From assembly GCA_021383565.1 (NCBI GenBank), contig CP079699.1:310001-374000 (forward strand): DNA of 64,000 nucleotides, given 5' to 3'. Below, piece after piece: positions 44,869 to 52,329 of this stretch (the stretch's first letter is position 1; each line of letters opens with the position of its first letter). The notes below the pieces were generated by a model. It was not told the DNA's origin. It searched no databases and was given only the letters and a program-made list of their open reading frames with translations. Both the position numbers and the translations under genes were made by a program. This DNA comes from Levilactobacillus brevis. GTDB taxonomy: Bacteria > Bacillota > Bacilli > Lactobacillales > Lactobacillaceae.

Positions 44869-46032
44869 ATGGAGATTAACCCGATCAACGTAGCGGTCGT
44901 TGGCTGTGGGGTTATCAGTGATATTTACCTCCAGTTACTGCAGAATAAATTCACCATTACCCAGGTAGTAGCCTGCAACGACCGTAACCCCGAGAAGATG
45001 CGGGCAACGGCGGCGAAGTATCACATTAAGGCGATGAGTTATGCCAGCATTTTGGCAGACCCGGCGATCGACCTGATTGTGAATCTGACGACGCCCAAGG
45101 CTCACTATGAAATTATCAAGCAAGCACTCACGCACGGTAAGCACGTGTTCTCCGAGAAAATGATGGCCGTTGAGTTGGCGGAAGGCCAGGAGTTATGTAG
45201 CCTAGCGCAGGCCCATAATCTACGGCTGGGGGTGGCTCCCGATACATTTCTGGGTGGCGGCATTCAGACGGCCCGCTACATCGTGGATCACAGTTTAATT
45301 GGTGATCCGCTTTCAGTGGTGGTGTCGCTGAACCGGAATTTTCGGGTGTATGCCGACATCTTTCCCCATATGAATCAGCGAGGTGGAACGTTGCCGTTTG
45401 ACACGGGCTGTTACTACCTGACGGCGTTGGCCAGCATCTTGGGGCCAGCCAAACAGGTGAGTGCCTTCGGTCGGCGTTACCAGCCGACGCGCGTGGGGCA
45501 ACGCACTGATAAGCCGTGGTTTGGCGAAGAGACGACGGTGGCGGCTGACAACATCCTGACGGCGATCGTAGCCTATGAAAACGGGGTTTTAGCCACGGTC
45601 CATTTCAATTCGGAGAATATTTTAAATGAAGACCCGCAGATGACGCTGTTCGGCTCTGCCGGGACGTTGAAGATGGGGGACCCCAACAACTTCGGCTCCC
45701 CCAACTACCTGGTCAAGCAACGCAACGAACCGGTCAAGTTTCCCTTTACCCACGGCTTCTTGGAGAATTCGCGAGGGATCGGGGTCGCCGACATGGCGTG
45801 GGCGATTCGGCAGAACCGTCCTCATCGTGCCAGCATGGAGATGGCCTACCACGTCTTTGAGCTGATTCACGGGATGTATCGTAGCGCCGATACGGGTACC
45901 ATCTATCACTTGCAGTCAACGTTTACGCGCCCCCAACCATTACCGAGTGGCTATTTGGATAATGGTTTCTGGGGACCGACCGAGGAGAGTGCCTTGGCCG
46001 TCGAGAAAGGACGATTGAACAATGGAGATTAA
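44869..46032 (+). CDS. Gfo/Idh/MocA-family oxidoreductase
   Basis: This 387-residue protein has an N-terminal Rossmann fold (VAVVGCGVISDIYLQLL, residues 8-24) and the family's lysine motif as HVFSEKMMA, where EKP is usual. The C-terminal alpha/beta domain contains FDTGCYYLTALASILG, and HFNSENILNEDPQMTLFGSAGTL. Relatives are NAD(P)-dependent sugar or polyol dehydrogenases; the substrate is unknown. A perfect cre site in the promoter suggests catabolite repression, which fits use of an alternative sugar. The VOC gene overlaps its end by 11 bases. Confidence 0.9.
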   Translation: MEINPINVAVVGCGVISDIYLQLLQNKFTITQVVACNDRNPEKMRATAAKYHIKAMSYASILADPAIDLIVNLTTPKAHYEIIKQALTHGKHVFSEKMMAVELAEGQELCSLAQAHNLRLGVAPDTFLGGGIQTARYIVDHSLIGDPLSVVVSLNRNFRVYADIFPHMNQRGGTLPFDTGCYYLTALASILGPAKQVSAFGRRYQPTRVGQRTDKPWFGEETTVAADNILTAIVAYENGVLATVHFNSENILNEDPQMTLFGSAGTLKMGDPNNFGSPNYLVKQRNEPVKFPFTHGFLENSRGIGVADMAWAIRQNRPHRASMEMAYHVFELIHGMYRSADTGTIYHLQSTFTRPQPLPSGYLDNGFWGPTEESALAVEKGRLNNGD

Positions 46033-46450
46033 GCAGTTAGCACACGCATCATTTAAGGTATCCGATATGGCTGCCGCAGTGGATTTTTATTGCAATGGCT
46101 TGGGGTTCACCGATAAATTCGATCTGCCGGACGAGCAGGGACGGCCGTGGATTAAATACTTAGAGATTCGGCCGGGGCAGTTCTTGGAATTGTTCTATGA
46201 CCACGACGACTCACCCAAGGCCACGCACGGCTACGATCTTAATGGTTACCTGCACTTGAGTCTGGAGGTGCCCGATATCGAGGCCACGAAGCGCGAACTT
46301 CAGGCGAAGGGACTGCCGGTCAATAGCGCGGTCAAATTCGGCCCGGATCAGTCTTATCAACTCTGGTCGGCCGATCCGGATGGTAACCAGATTGAGTTCA
46401 TGCAATATACCCCCGATTCCTTTCAGTTGCACGGCCGTCCCGAAGATTAG
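46022..46450 (+). CDS. VOC-superfamily (glyoxalase-like) protein
   Basis: This 142-residue protein has the two beta-alpha-beta-beta-beta modules of the vicinal-oxygen-chelate fold: AHASFKVSDMAAAVDFYCNGLGF in the first and LHLSLEVPDIEATKREL in the second, ending DPDGNQIEFMQY. Likely metal ligands are the early His, the Glu in FLELFYDH, the second-module His and the final Glu. It overlaps the Gfo/Idh gene by 11 bases, so the two are coupled and probably act on the same compound, perhaps as isomerase or epimerase. The reaction is not known. Confidence 0.88.
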   Translation: MEIKQLAHASFKVSDMAAAVDFYCNGLGFTDKFDLPDEQGRPWIKYLEIRPGQFLELFYDHDDSPKATHGYDLNGYLHLSLEVPDIEATKRELQAKGLPVNSAVKFGPDQSYQLWSADPDGNQIEFMQYTPDSFQLHGRPED

Positions 46451-46657
46451 GGAGCGATTGGCTAACTAAATGGGCAAAGTTTGGGGCGGAAGATGGGGTT
46501 AGCGAAACCGTTTTCTAAAAGTTAAAAATAATTGTTAAATAATTTCTGGCTTTTGTAAACGTTGTGTAAATGCTGCTATAGCGGGCTTCAGCTTATTCAG
46601 GGGCCGCGTCGTGAGGGGGAATAATCATCAAAATAGCTAATTATTTTACGAAAAGCA

Positions 46658-46686
46658 TTGACAGCGCTTACAAAGAACGGTATATT
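46658..46686 (+). promoter_or_regulatory. Strong promoter with overlapping cre-like site
   Basis: -35 TTGACA (46658-46663), a 17-base spacer and -10 TATATT (46681-46686). TGACAGCGCTTACA (46659-46672) overlaps the -35 and matches the cre consensus at all but one position. CcpA binding here would block transcription. Confidence 0.85.
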
Positions 46687-46691
46687 ATAAC

Positions 46692-46779
46692 TCGTAAGGT
46701 ATTAATAATTACCTTCTAATCAATTCTCTTTCTCTCTTATGCCGACCACTACCATTCCCTGGTAGTGGTTTTGTTTTTG
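46692..46779 (+). ncRNA. Candidate CU-rich small RNA under catabolite control
   Basis: The strong promoter ends about 6 bases upstream and a terminator ends the unit, giving an ~87-nt RNA without a gene. It has a 5' hairpin (AAGGTA 46696-46701 with TACCTT 46710-46715), an unstructured pyrimidine stretch TTCTCTTTCTCTCTT (46724-46738), and the terminator stem. This is the layout of Gram-positive trans-acting sRNAs that pair through C/U-rich single strands with ribosome sites, such as S. aureus RsaI, which is also repressed by CcpA. The only ORF inside is 8 codons without a ribosome site. A leader attenuator for the gene at 46882 is the alternative. Confidence 0.6.
46745..46779 (+). terminator. 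Terminator of the candidate sRNA
   Basis: ACCACTACC (46745-46753) pairs perfectly with GGTAGTGGT (46761-46769), followed by TTTTGTTTTT. Confidence 0.9.
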
Positions 46780-46881
46780 TCTAAAACCTTGTATAATTAG
46801 GAGCGGTGTTGGTGGTTGGCGGAGGCATGAGCTGATTGTCCCCGCCAATGCCGGTAGACTGGAAGTGAAAGGTGAGAATTG

Positions 46882-47190
46882 ATGAAAAGTCATGAAACGT
46901 TTACCCTAATCGAAGAGATTACCCGGTTAGATGGGAGCAAGTACATGGAAATCAGTGATATGGTCCAAAATGGGCGGGCCGAACTGGCCGTCGAGCGTGG
47001 GCTGATCAAGCAGGTGCGGATTCTACAGTTGAACATTGCCCACACTCCGCACGTTCAAGCCTACGAAGACTACGTGAATGAAAATTATGAAATGCCCGCC
47101 GAAGACTTCAAGACTTTTCAGGAATGGGAAAAGCCAGCGGACATGCAAAAAGAAGTGGCCGCCATTCTCCATGAAAATCATATTGGTTAA
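46882..47190 (+). CDS. Conserved-looking cytosolic protein, 102 aa, unknown function
   Basis: The product MKSHETFTLIEEITRLDGSK... is acidic, has no signal peptide or membrane segment, and contains an ILQLNIAHTPHVQAYEDYVNENY segment and a FKTFQEWEKPADMQKEV helix. I do not recognise a family. The ATG at 46882 follows AAAGGTGAG; a TTG lies immediately before it. A TATAAT at 46792 and a strong terminator after the stop make it a single-gene unit. It may be a small regulatory or stress protein, but nothing in the sequence decides this. Confidence 0.7.
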   Translation: MKSHETFTLIEEITRLDGSKYMEISDMVQNGRAELAVERGLIKQVRILQLNIAHTPHVQAYEDYVNENYEMPAEDFKTFQEWEKPADMQKEVAAILHENHIG

Positions 47191-47200
47191 GCCAAGCCGT

Positions 47201-47241
47201 CGTTTGTCCGGAAAGTTAAGTTGCCGGTCAAACGTTTTTTT
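47201..47241 (+). terminator. Terminator of the 102-aa protein gene
   Basis: CGTTTGTCCGG (47201-47211) pairs with CCGGTCAAACG (47224-47234), followed by TTTTTTT. Confidence 0.9.
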
Positions 47242-47519
47242 ATGGCGTTCCTTTCATTTATCGAACGATAATTGAAAGCACCAGTGCTTTTAATACGGTC
47301 TGCTAGGACACGAGGCCCTAAGTCTCCTGGCTATCAGCTAGCGAAGTGTAGTGCTTGTTTCCCGAAAAGAGCCACGTTGTTTCAACTCGTTAATCGCCCG
47401 ATAAGCCTGCTGCAACGGGCTTCTTGGAGTCTTTATGTTGGAGCTGAATCGTGAAACATGCTACTATGTAATCGGATTCATTAATAAGTAAGTTTTACAT
47501 ATTTTGGGAGGGACTCATT
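47242..47519 (+). other. Upstream region of the first NEAT gene
   Basis: No gene is supported. It has a small hairpin AAAGCA CCAG TGCTTT (47275-47290) with a short T run, and the promoter of the NEAT gene at its end. No Fur box is recognised. Confidence 0.5.
47438..47467 (+). promoter_or_regulatory. Promoter of the first NEAT gene
   Basis: -35 TTGGAG (47438-47443), an 18-base spacer and -10 TACTAT (47462-47467). Confidence 0.5.
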
Positions 47520-48242
47520 GTGAAAAAGTCTTTGACAGTGTTGAGTGCGTTATTAATGTTGACAAGTGTTGGTGCGGGGATTCCAGCCGTTCAGTTGGGA
47601 AGCACACCGACCGCCCAAGCGGCCAAGTTGAATGCGGCTAAGTTGGCTAATGGGAAGTATAGCGTGAAGTACGCGATCTACAAGACCGGGACCACCAAAC
47701 CTTCTGAAGCAGCCGGTTACTTTAACACTAAGGCAGCGGTGTCCGTAAAGAATAAGAAGGCCACCGTGACGTTGACGGTGACTAAGGCGGGTAATCAGTA
47801 CATCAAGGCGATGACGCTGGATGGCAAGACGGCGACCGTTACCAAGAAGGCTACGGGGAATACTTACAAATTCAGTAACGTTAACCTGAAGACCAATCAT
47901 ACGCTGGGCTTTTCATTGACGGTGCCGATGAATGGTAAGGAAGTCACCATGAAGCAGGCAGCGACCCTGAAGTTCAAGACCAGCACGTTGGCGGCAACCA
48001 CCAAGGTTAAGTTGAGCACCAAGAAGGTTAAGCCTAAGGCCAAGAAGGTCACTGGGACCACGACCAAGGGGGCTAAGGTCACCGTTAAACATGGGAGCAC
48101 AACTTTAGGCAAGACCACGACCAAGAAGAAGGCCTACACGGTTAAGCTGAAGAAGGCCGTTAAGAAGAGCTGGAAGCTTAAGGTGACAGCTACCAAGGCC
48201 GGGTACAAGACTGTAACCAAGACCATTACTGTGGCCAAATAA
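47520..48242 (+). CDS. Secreted single-NEAT-domain protein with Ig-like tail
   Basis: This 240-residue protein has a signal peptide ending AQAA (residue 35), a NEAT domain (about 44-152) recognised by NGKYSVKYAIYKTG, EAAGYFNTKAAVSV and NQYIKAMTLDG, and a very Lys/Thr-rich bacterial Ig-like domain (about 168-240). NEAT domains bind haem or haem proteins in Isd systems. The usual YxxxY ligand pair after VP in the last strand is not visible (VPMNGKEVTM, 135-144). With no sorting motif it is probably released, like the haemophores of Listeria and Bacillus anthracis, or held by charge. The start is a GTG after GGGAGG. Confidence 0.8.
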   Translation: MKKSLTVLSALLMLTSVGAGIPAVQLGSTPTAQAAKLNAAKLANGKYSVKYAIYKTGTTKPSEAAGYFNTKAAVSVKNKKATVTLTVTKAGNQYIKAMTLDGKTATVTKKATGNTYKFSNVNLKTNHTLGFSLTVPMNGKEVTMKQAATLKFKTSTLAATTKVKLSTKKVKPKAKKVTGTTTKGAKVTVKHGSTTLGKTTTKKKAYTVKLKKAVKKSWKLKVTATKAGYKTVTKTITVAK

Positions 48243-48264
48243 GGACAATTAGCGTGGATAGTGT

Positions 48265-48298
48265 GTGGAGGCCGGGACGATACAGTTCCGGCCTCTTC
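48265..48298 (+). terminator. Probable terminator after the first NEAT gene
   Basis: GAGGCCGG pairs with CCGGCCTC, followed by TTCACTTCTT, a weak T run. Confidence 0.55.
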
Positions 48299-48371
48299 AC
48301 TTCTTCAGGCGTTCGGCTAATCTGGCTTATCGAATGATTAATCAATACTTAGGGGATTTAGGGTGATAAGT

Positions 48372-48400
48372 TTGTTGGCGTCAGTAGCGTTTGGTAAAAT
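48372..48400 (+). promoter_or_regulatory. Promoter of the NEAT-transporter operon
   Basis: -35 TTGTTG (48372-48377), a 17-base spacer and -10 TAAAAT (48395-48400). Confidence 0.6.
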
Positions 48401-48462
48401 GAAAGCGGGTACAACTATCGTTTAACTGGACGATGGATTAAATGAATTGGGGTGAGTGTGCC

Positions 48463-49680
48463 ATGCGAAAATGGCAATGGTGTTTACATATAGTGAGTGT
48501 TCTGGCACTGGCCTGGCTAGCCGTCTTCTGTTTCGGTGGAACGCAACGTGCGGCTGCGGCGACCACGTTAGACGACGGTCTTTACGTCGTACCAGCGAAG
48601 ATTATCAAAGCGGATAGTTCGGCGACTTCTACGGCCAACCAGTTCTTCGGTGATCAGGCAGCTGTTCGGGTGAAAGACAATCAGGCGACTGTTTTGTTGA
48701 TTAGTAATGGGGCACAATATATCAAGTCGATGACCATTGATGGTCAATCTGCTAAATTGGTGAAGACGGTCGATGGTCAAGCCATTTATCAGGCAGTGCT
48801 GCCGAAATTAACCAGCCCATTGCCGGCAACCTTTAGTCTGACGACGCCAGTGGGCAAGATGCAGGAGTCCGCGCGACTGACGCTGGCATGGGCTAAGGCA
48901 GAGAAGGACGGTACCAGTACGGCGACGGCTGATCTCATCAGTCAGGCGACTAAGCTCGCGACGGCGGCTGCCAGTTCCGCCAGCAGTGCGGTGAGTGTGC
49001 CGAAAGCCACGAAGACCACAACGTCATCGACGACCAAGAGCACGGCCGCTAAGACGGTGAAGACGACGCCGACCACACAGTATTGGAAGTATCAAGTGCT
49101 GAAGGGGGATGCGATGACGCCTTCGGATGCCAACCAATACTACACGCATACGGCCAAGGTGACGCCGACTACGACTGGGTATCGGGTCACGTTGACGGTG
49201 AGTTACGCCAAATCGTTGAAGCTCGGCGCTAAGGCCGTGGTGCCCAAGACCATCGATGGGGCCGCTGTACCTGCCAGTCACGTGACGTACGGCCAGACCA
49301 GCAAGAACTATACGATGACGTACTGGTTTACGATTCAACAGACCAGTGAGTTAACGGCTAAGCTGATTCCGGGACAGATTCACGTCACGGTGCCGATGAT
49401 GAACATCAGCGAAACGTTCCCGATTCGCTTCCGGTTTGCGGCCAGTGGATCGACCACGGCAGCAACGGCCGCGGCGGTAGCGGCCCTGCCGAAGACGACC
49501 AATAAGCAGACGGCCGCCGATCAGGGCAACCGGGAATCGACCGCCACGCCGCAAGCGGCGAAACGGACCTTGCCCGCAACCGGTGAAACAGCGACTCACG
49601 GTACCGCTTGGGGCCTGCTGGGGCTGGTTGTTAGCGGTGGTATTTTAGTCGGGGAGGCGAAGCGACATGCACAGGATTAA
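48463..49680 (+). CDS. Cell-wall-anchored protein with two NEAT domains (LPxTG)
   Basis: This 405-residue protein has a signal peptide (about 1-34, ending RAAAA), a first NEAT domain (about 36-145: DDGLYVVPAKI, QFFGDQAAVRV, AQYIKSMTIDG), a Ser/Thr/Ala linker and a second NEAT domain (about 205-335: YWKYQVLKG, NQYYTHTAKV). Its sorting signal is LPATGET (near 370) with a hydrophobic stretch and a basic end. It is therefore a sortase A substrate, like IsdA, IsdB and IsdH. In both domains the last-strand YxxxY pair is absent (TPVGKMQESARL; VPMMNISETFPI). The ATG at 48463 after GGGGTGAG is preferred over 48442. The next gene overlaps by 14 bases. Confidence 0.85.
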   Translation: MRKWQWCLHIVSVLALAWLAVFCFGGTQRAAAATTLDDGLYVVPAKIIKADSSATSTANQFFGDQAAVRVKDNQATVLLISNGAQYIKSMTIDGQSAKLVKTVDGQAIYQAVLPKLTSPLPATFSLTTPVGKMQESARLTLAWAKAEKDGTSTATADLISQATKLATAAASSASSAVSVPKATKTTTSSTTKSTAAKTVKTTPTTQYWKYQVLKGDAMTPSDANQYYTHTAKVTPTTTGYRVTLTVSYAKSLKLGAKAVVPKTIDGAAVPASHVTYGQTSKNYTMTYWFTIQQTSELTAKLIPGQIHVTVPMMNISETFPIRFRFAASGSTTAATAAAVAALPKTTNKQTAADQGNRESTATPQAAKRTLPATGETATHGTAWGLLGLVVSGGILVGEAKRHAQD

Positions 49681-50452
49681 GCAGTGGGGGCTTGCGCTCG
49701 CACTGTTCCTGGGACTCCTTAGCCTGGGAACCATTGCGGCCCATGCCCAGAGCATCGACTACGCCGCCTTAAAATACGGGACGCACCAGACGTCGATGGC
49801 CAGCGGTTACTTCGTTCACCCGGCGACCGTGCGCGTCCAAAATCACGCGTACGTGGTCACGATGGACTTGAAGACGGCCAAGAAGCTGACGAGCTGGCCG
49901 GTGAAGGTTCTGGCTGTGGATGGTCGGGCGCCGGAGAACGTGCGCAAGGTGAAGGATAGTGCGGGCAATTCGCACGTGTACTATAGTTTTACCACGACCA
50001 ATCTGAAACGTAATATTAACGCGCGATTGGCGATTGACGTACCAGACGTATACAAGGCCAAGCATAAGATTACCTTTCGCTTTAAGACCGGTAATTTACC
50101 CGCACTGAACGCGGCGTCCCGGTCCACGCAGACCACGACAGCAAAAACGACCACGCAGAAGCCGGTGACGGCAACGGAGAAGCCAGCGCGGCAGTCCGCC
50201 GCCAGTTCATCATCGGCTAGCCAACGGGCGGCTAGTTCGGCAACCGCCCAGTCCAAGGCCACCCGTTCGTCTGCGAGTCAAGCCACTAGCAGTCGTCAAG
50301 CCACGTCTTCGTCCACGCAACCGACCGAATCGGCTAAGGTAGCCGATCAAGTGCCACACCAGAAGACCCATTGGGGTGGCCTGATTGGTGGCATTGTTGC
50401 CATCGTCGTTCTGGTCGGTGGCGGTAGTTGGTGGTATTTCGGCAGACATTAG
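49667..50452 (+). CDS. Membrane-anchored NEAT protein (IsdC-like position)
   Basis: This 261-residue protein has a signal peptide (ending HAQS, about 28), one NEAT domain (about 29-145: DYAALKYGTHQTSMASGYF, VKVLAVDGR), a long Ser/Ala/Thr/Gln stalk, and a C-terminal membrane helix GGLIGGIVAIVVLVGG with a short charged end. There is no LPxTG or NPQTN motif, so it is held by the helix. In place and size it parallels IsdC, which relays haem from surface receptors to the transporter. The last strand reads VPDVYKAKHKITF, a YxxxH pair where IsdC has YxxxY. It overlaps the upstream gene by 14 bases and is followed after 12 bases by the binding protein gene. Confidence 0.8.
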   Translation: MHRIKQWGLALALFLGLLSLGTIAAHAQSIDYAALKYGTHQTSMASGYFVHPATVRVQNHAYVVTMDLKTAKKLTSWPVKVLAVDGRAPENVRKVKDSAGNSHVYYSFTTTNLKRNINARLAIDVPDVYKAKHKITFRFKTGNLPALNAASRSTQTTTAKTTTQKPVTATEKPARQSAASSSSASQRAASSATAQSKATRSSASQATSSRQATSSSTQPTESAKVADQVPHQKTHWGGLIGGIVAIVVLVGGGSWWYFGRH

Positions 50453-50464
50453 GAGGTCTGGCAG

Positions 50465-51361
50465 ATGCGGAATCCAAGAAAAATTGGGCTGTGGTCGTTG
50501 GCCGTTTTGCTCGTCATTGGCATCATCGGTGGCGGCCTGGCGTGGCAACATCACCAGCAAAGACAGCGACAGCCGCGGATCGTGGCGACGACCTATGCGG
50601 TGGTCCAGATTGCGGATAGGCTCAACCTGCCGCTAGTCGGCATTCCAACGACGGCCAATGAAATTCCCCAACGGTACCGCGATGTAATCAAGGTGGGGAG
50701 CCCGATGAATCCGAGTGTGGAGAAGATTACGGCGCTCAAGCCCACGGCGGTCTACTCGGTAACGACACTGAGCGATCAGTTTGGCAAAGCCTTTAAGGCT
50801 CAGCACGTGACGCCACACTTTTTGAATCTGACCAGTGTTGCCCATTTGGAAACGACACTGACGCAACTGGGCAAACGGTATGATCGGCGGTCCGCGGCGG
50901 CCAAACAGGTACGTAAGATTCAAGCCGCGAAACAAACGGCGCGTAAACGGGCACAGAAACGACCGGCGCCTCGGGTCTTGGTCATCATGGGGCTTCCGGG
51001 TGCCAGCTACATGGTCGCCACCAATCGTTCCTACGTTGGTGACTTGGTGCGGTTAGCTGGCGGTCAAAACGTCTTTACCAGCAAGACCCAGGAGTACATG
51101 CAGCCAAATGACGAAGCTATTCAAAAGGCCAATCCCCAGGTCATCTTGCGTCTGGAACATGCGATGCCGAAGATGGTGACGAGCCAATTCAATCAGGAAT
51201 TCAAGGATAATCACATGTGGGCCACGACGGACGCCGTGAAGCATCACCGAGTCTATGATTTACAGGAACCCGTTTTCGATGCGACAGCGAACATGCGGGT
51301 CACCACGGCCCTAGATCAGGTCAGTCACTGGCTCTATCCGGCAAAGGGGGTTGGCGCATGA
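50465..51361 (+). CDS. IsdE-like substrate-binding protein, helix-anchored
   Basis: This 298-residue protein belongs to the periplasmic-binding class used by haem and siderophore ABC importers. The segment VGSPMNPSVEKITALKPTAVYSV (residues about 77-99 in part) corresponds to the IsdE/HupD region in which a Met (here Met81) ligates haem. VMGLPGASYMVATNRSY and GGQNVF are further IsdE-like features. Unlike IsdE it has no lipobox cysteine; the N-terminus GLWSLAVLLVIGIIGGGLAW looks like an uncleaved membrane anchor. AGGAGG precedes the ATG. It overlaps the permease gene by 4 bases (ATGA). Confidence 0.85.
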   Translation: MRNPRKIGLWSLAVLLVIGIIGGGLAWQHHQQRQRQPRIVATTYAVVQIADRLNLPLVGIPTTANEIPQRYRDVIKVGSPMNPSVEKITALKPTAVYSVTTLSDQFGKAFKAQHVTPHFLNLTSVAHLETTLTQLGKRYDRRSAAAKQVRKIQAAKQTARKRAQKRPAPRVLVIMGLPGASYMVATNRSYVGDLVRLAGGQNVFTSKTQEYMQPNDEAIQKANPQVILRLEHAMPKMVTSQFNQEFKDNHMWATTDAVKHHRVYDLQEPVFDATANMRVTTALDQVSHWLYPAKGVGA

Positions 51362-52329
51362 CCAAACACGCAGGCTGGTGGTATGGCGGCGTGCTCGTCC
51401 TGCTGATTCTGACGATGGGCGTTGCCGTGATGGCTGGGACCACCTGGATTGGCCCGCAACGGCTCTTGGCGGCTCTCGGTCAATCCAATAGTCGTGACTT
51501 CGTTACCGTCTTCAATCTGCGCCTGCCACGGATCATCAGTAGTCTGATCTGTGGGGGGAGTTTGGCGGTCGCCGGAGCGTTGTTTCAGGCCGTCTTCCGC
51601 AATCCGATTGCCGATCCCAGCATCCTGGGGATTAGTTCCGCGGCGGATTTCTTCAAATTAGGTGGCGCACTACTTCTGCCGTGGTTGCCCGGCCGCAACT
51701 GGCTATTGGGCCTGATCGGGGGACTCGTGGCGCTATGGATTCTGACCCGGGGTAAGGCGTTACGCGATCCGTATCGTCTCATTATCATTGGGGTGGCACT
51801 GGATGCCACGTTCGTCGGGCTAGCACGATTGGCTAGCAGTGGGCAGACGACGCAGGTGATGGCCAGCACGTTTAACGCGGTCACTTGGGCCGACACGCTG
51901 GGCCTTCTGGTTCTGGGCCTCTGTGGGCTACTGGTGGCACTGTTACTGGCGCCCTGGGCCAATTACCTGAAGCTGGCGGATACGGCCCTACAGACCATTG
52001 GGGTGCCCGTCAGCATGATTCGGTGGAGCTTGCTGTTGCTCGGGACTTATCTGGCGGTCAGTGTCACGGCCATCGTTGGGGCAATTCCGTTCGTGGGTAT
52101 TGTGATTCCTAATTTGGCCCGACGTTGCGTCGGCCACGATTACCAGACACTCTTGCCATTTTCAATGCTGGCCGGTGCGTGGTTGATGTTGGCGGCCGAT
52201 ACCTTGGGCCGCACCGTCATTGTGCCGAGTGAGATCTCGGCGGCCACCATGATGGCCGTGATTGGCGGACCGTTTGTCATCATTCTCTTACAACGGGGGC
52301 GAGGTTTTCATGGAATTACAACAGGTTAG
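51358..52329 (+). CDS. FecCD-family ABC permease (IsdF-like)
   Basis: This 323-residue protein has about nine membrane helices. It shows the FecCD hallmarks: LRLPRIISSLICGGSLAVAGALFQ near residues 49-72 in part, NPIADPSILGISSAA, and VGAIPFVGIVIPNLARRCVGHDYQ with the cytosolic coupling helix. This class imports haem, siderophores or cobalamin. The gene neighbours make haem or a related compound the best guess. Its end overlaps the ATPase gene by 20 bases. Confidence 0.92.
   Translation: MTKHAGWWYGGVLVLLILTMGVAVMAGTTWIGPQRLLAALGQSNSRDFVTVFNLRLPRIISSLICGGSLAVAGALFQAVFRNPIADPSILGISSAADFFKLGGALLLPWLPGRNWLLGLIGGLVALWILTRGKALRDPYRLIIIGVALDATFVGLARLASSGQTTQVMASTFNAVTWADTLGLLVLGLCGLLVALLLAPWANYLKLADTALQTIGVPVSMIRWSLLLLGTYLAVSVTAIVGAIPFVGIVIPNLARRCVGHDYQTLLPFSMLAGAWLMLAADTLGRTVIVPSEISAATMMAVIGGPFVIILLQRGRGFHGITTG

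Larger units (their letters stand above)
46451..46881. other. Intergenic region holding a candidate sRNA
   Basis: There is no ORF with start signals. A partial cre-like sequence TGTAAACGTTGTGT lies at 46554-46567. A complete promoter-transcript-terminator unit is at 46658-46779. A TATAAT at 46792-46797 may serve the gene at 46882, and GGCGG...CCGCC forms a hairpin in its leader. Confidence 0.6.

Noticed and set aside
46739..46765. 8-codon ORF inside the candidate sRNA
   Set aside because: It lacks a ribosome site and overlaps the terminator stem, so a leader peptide is unlikely.
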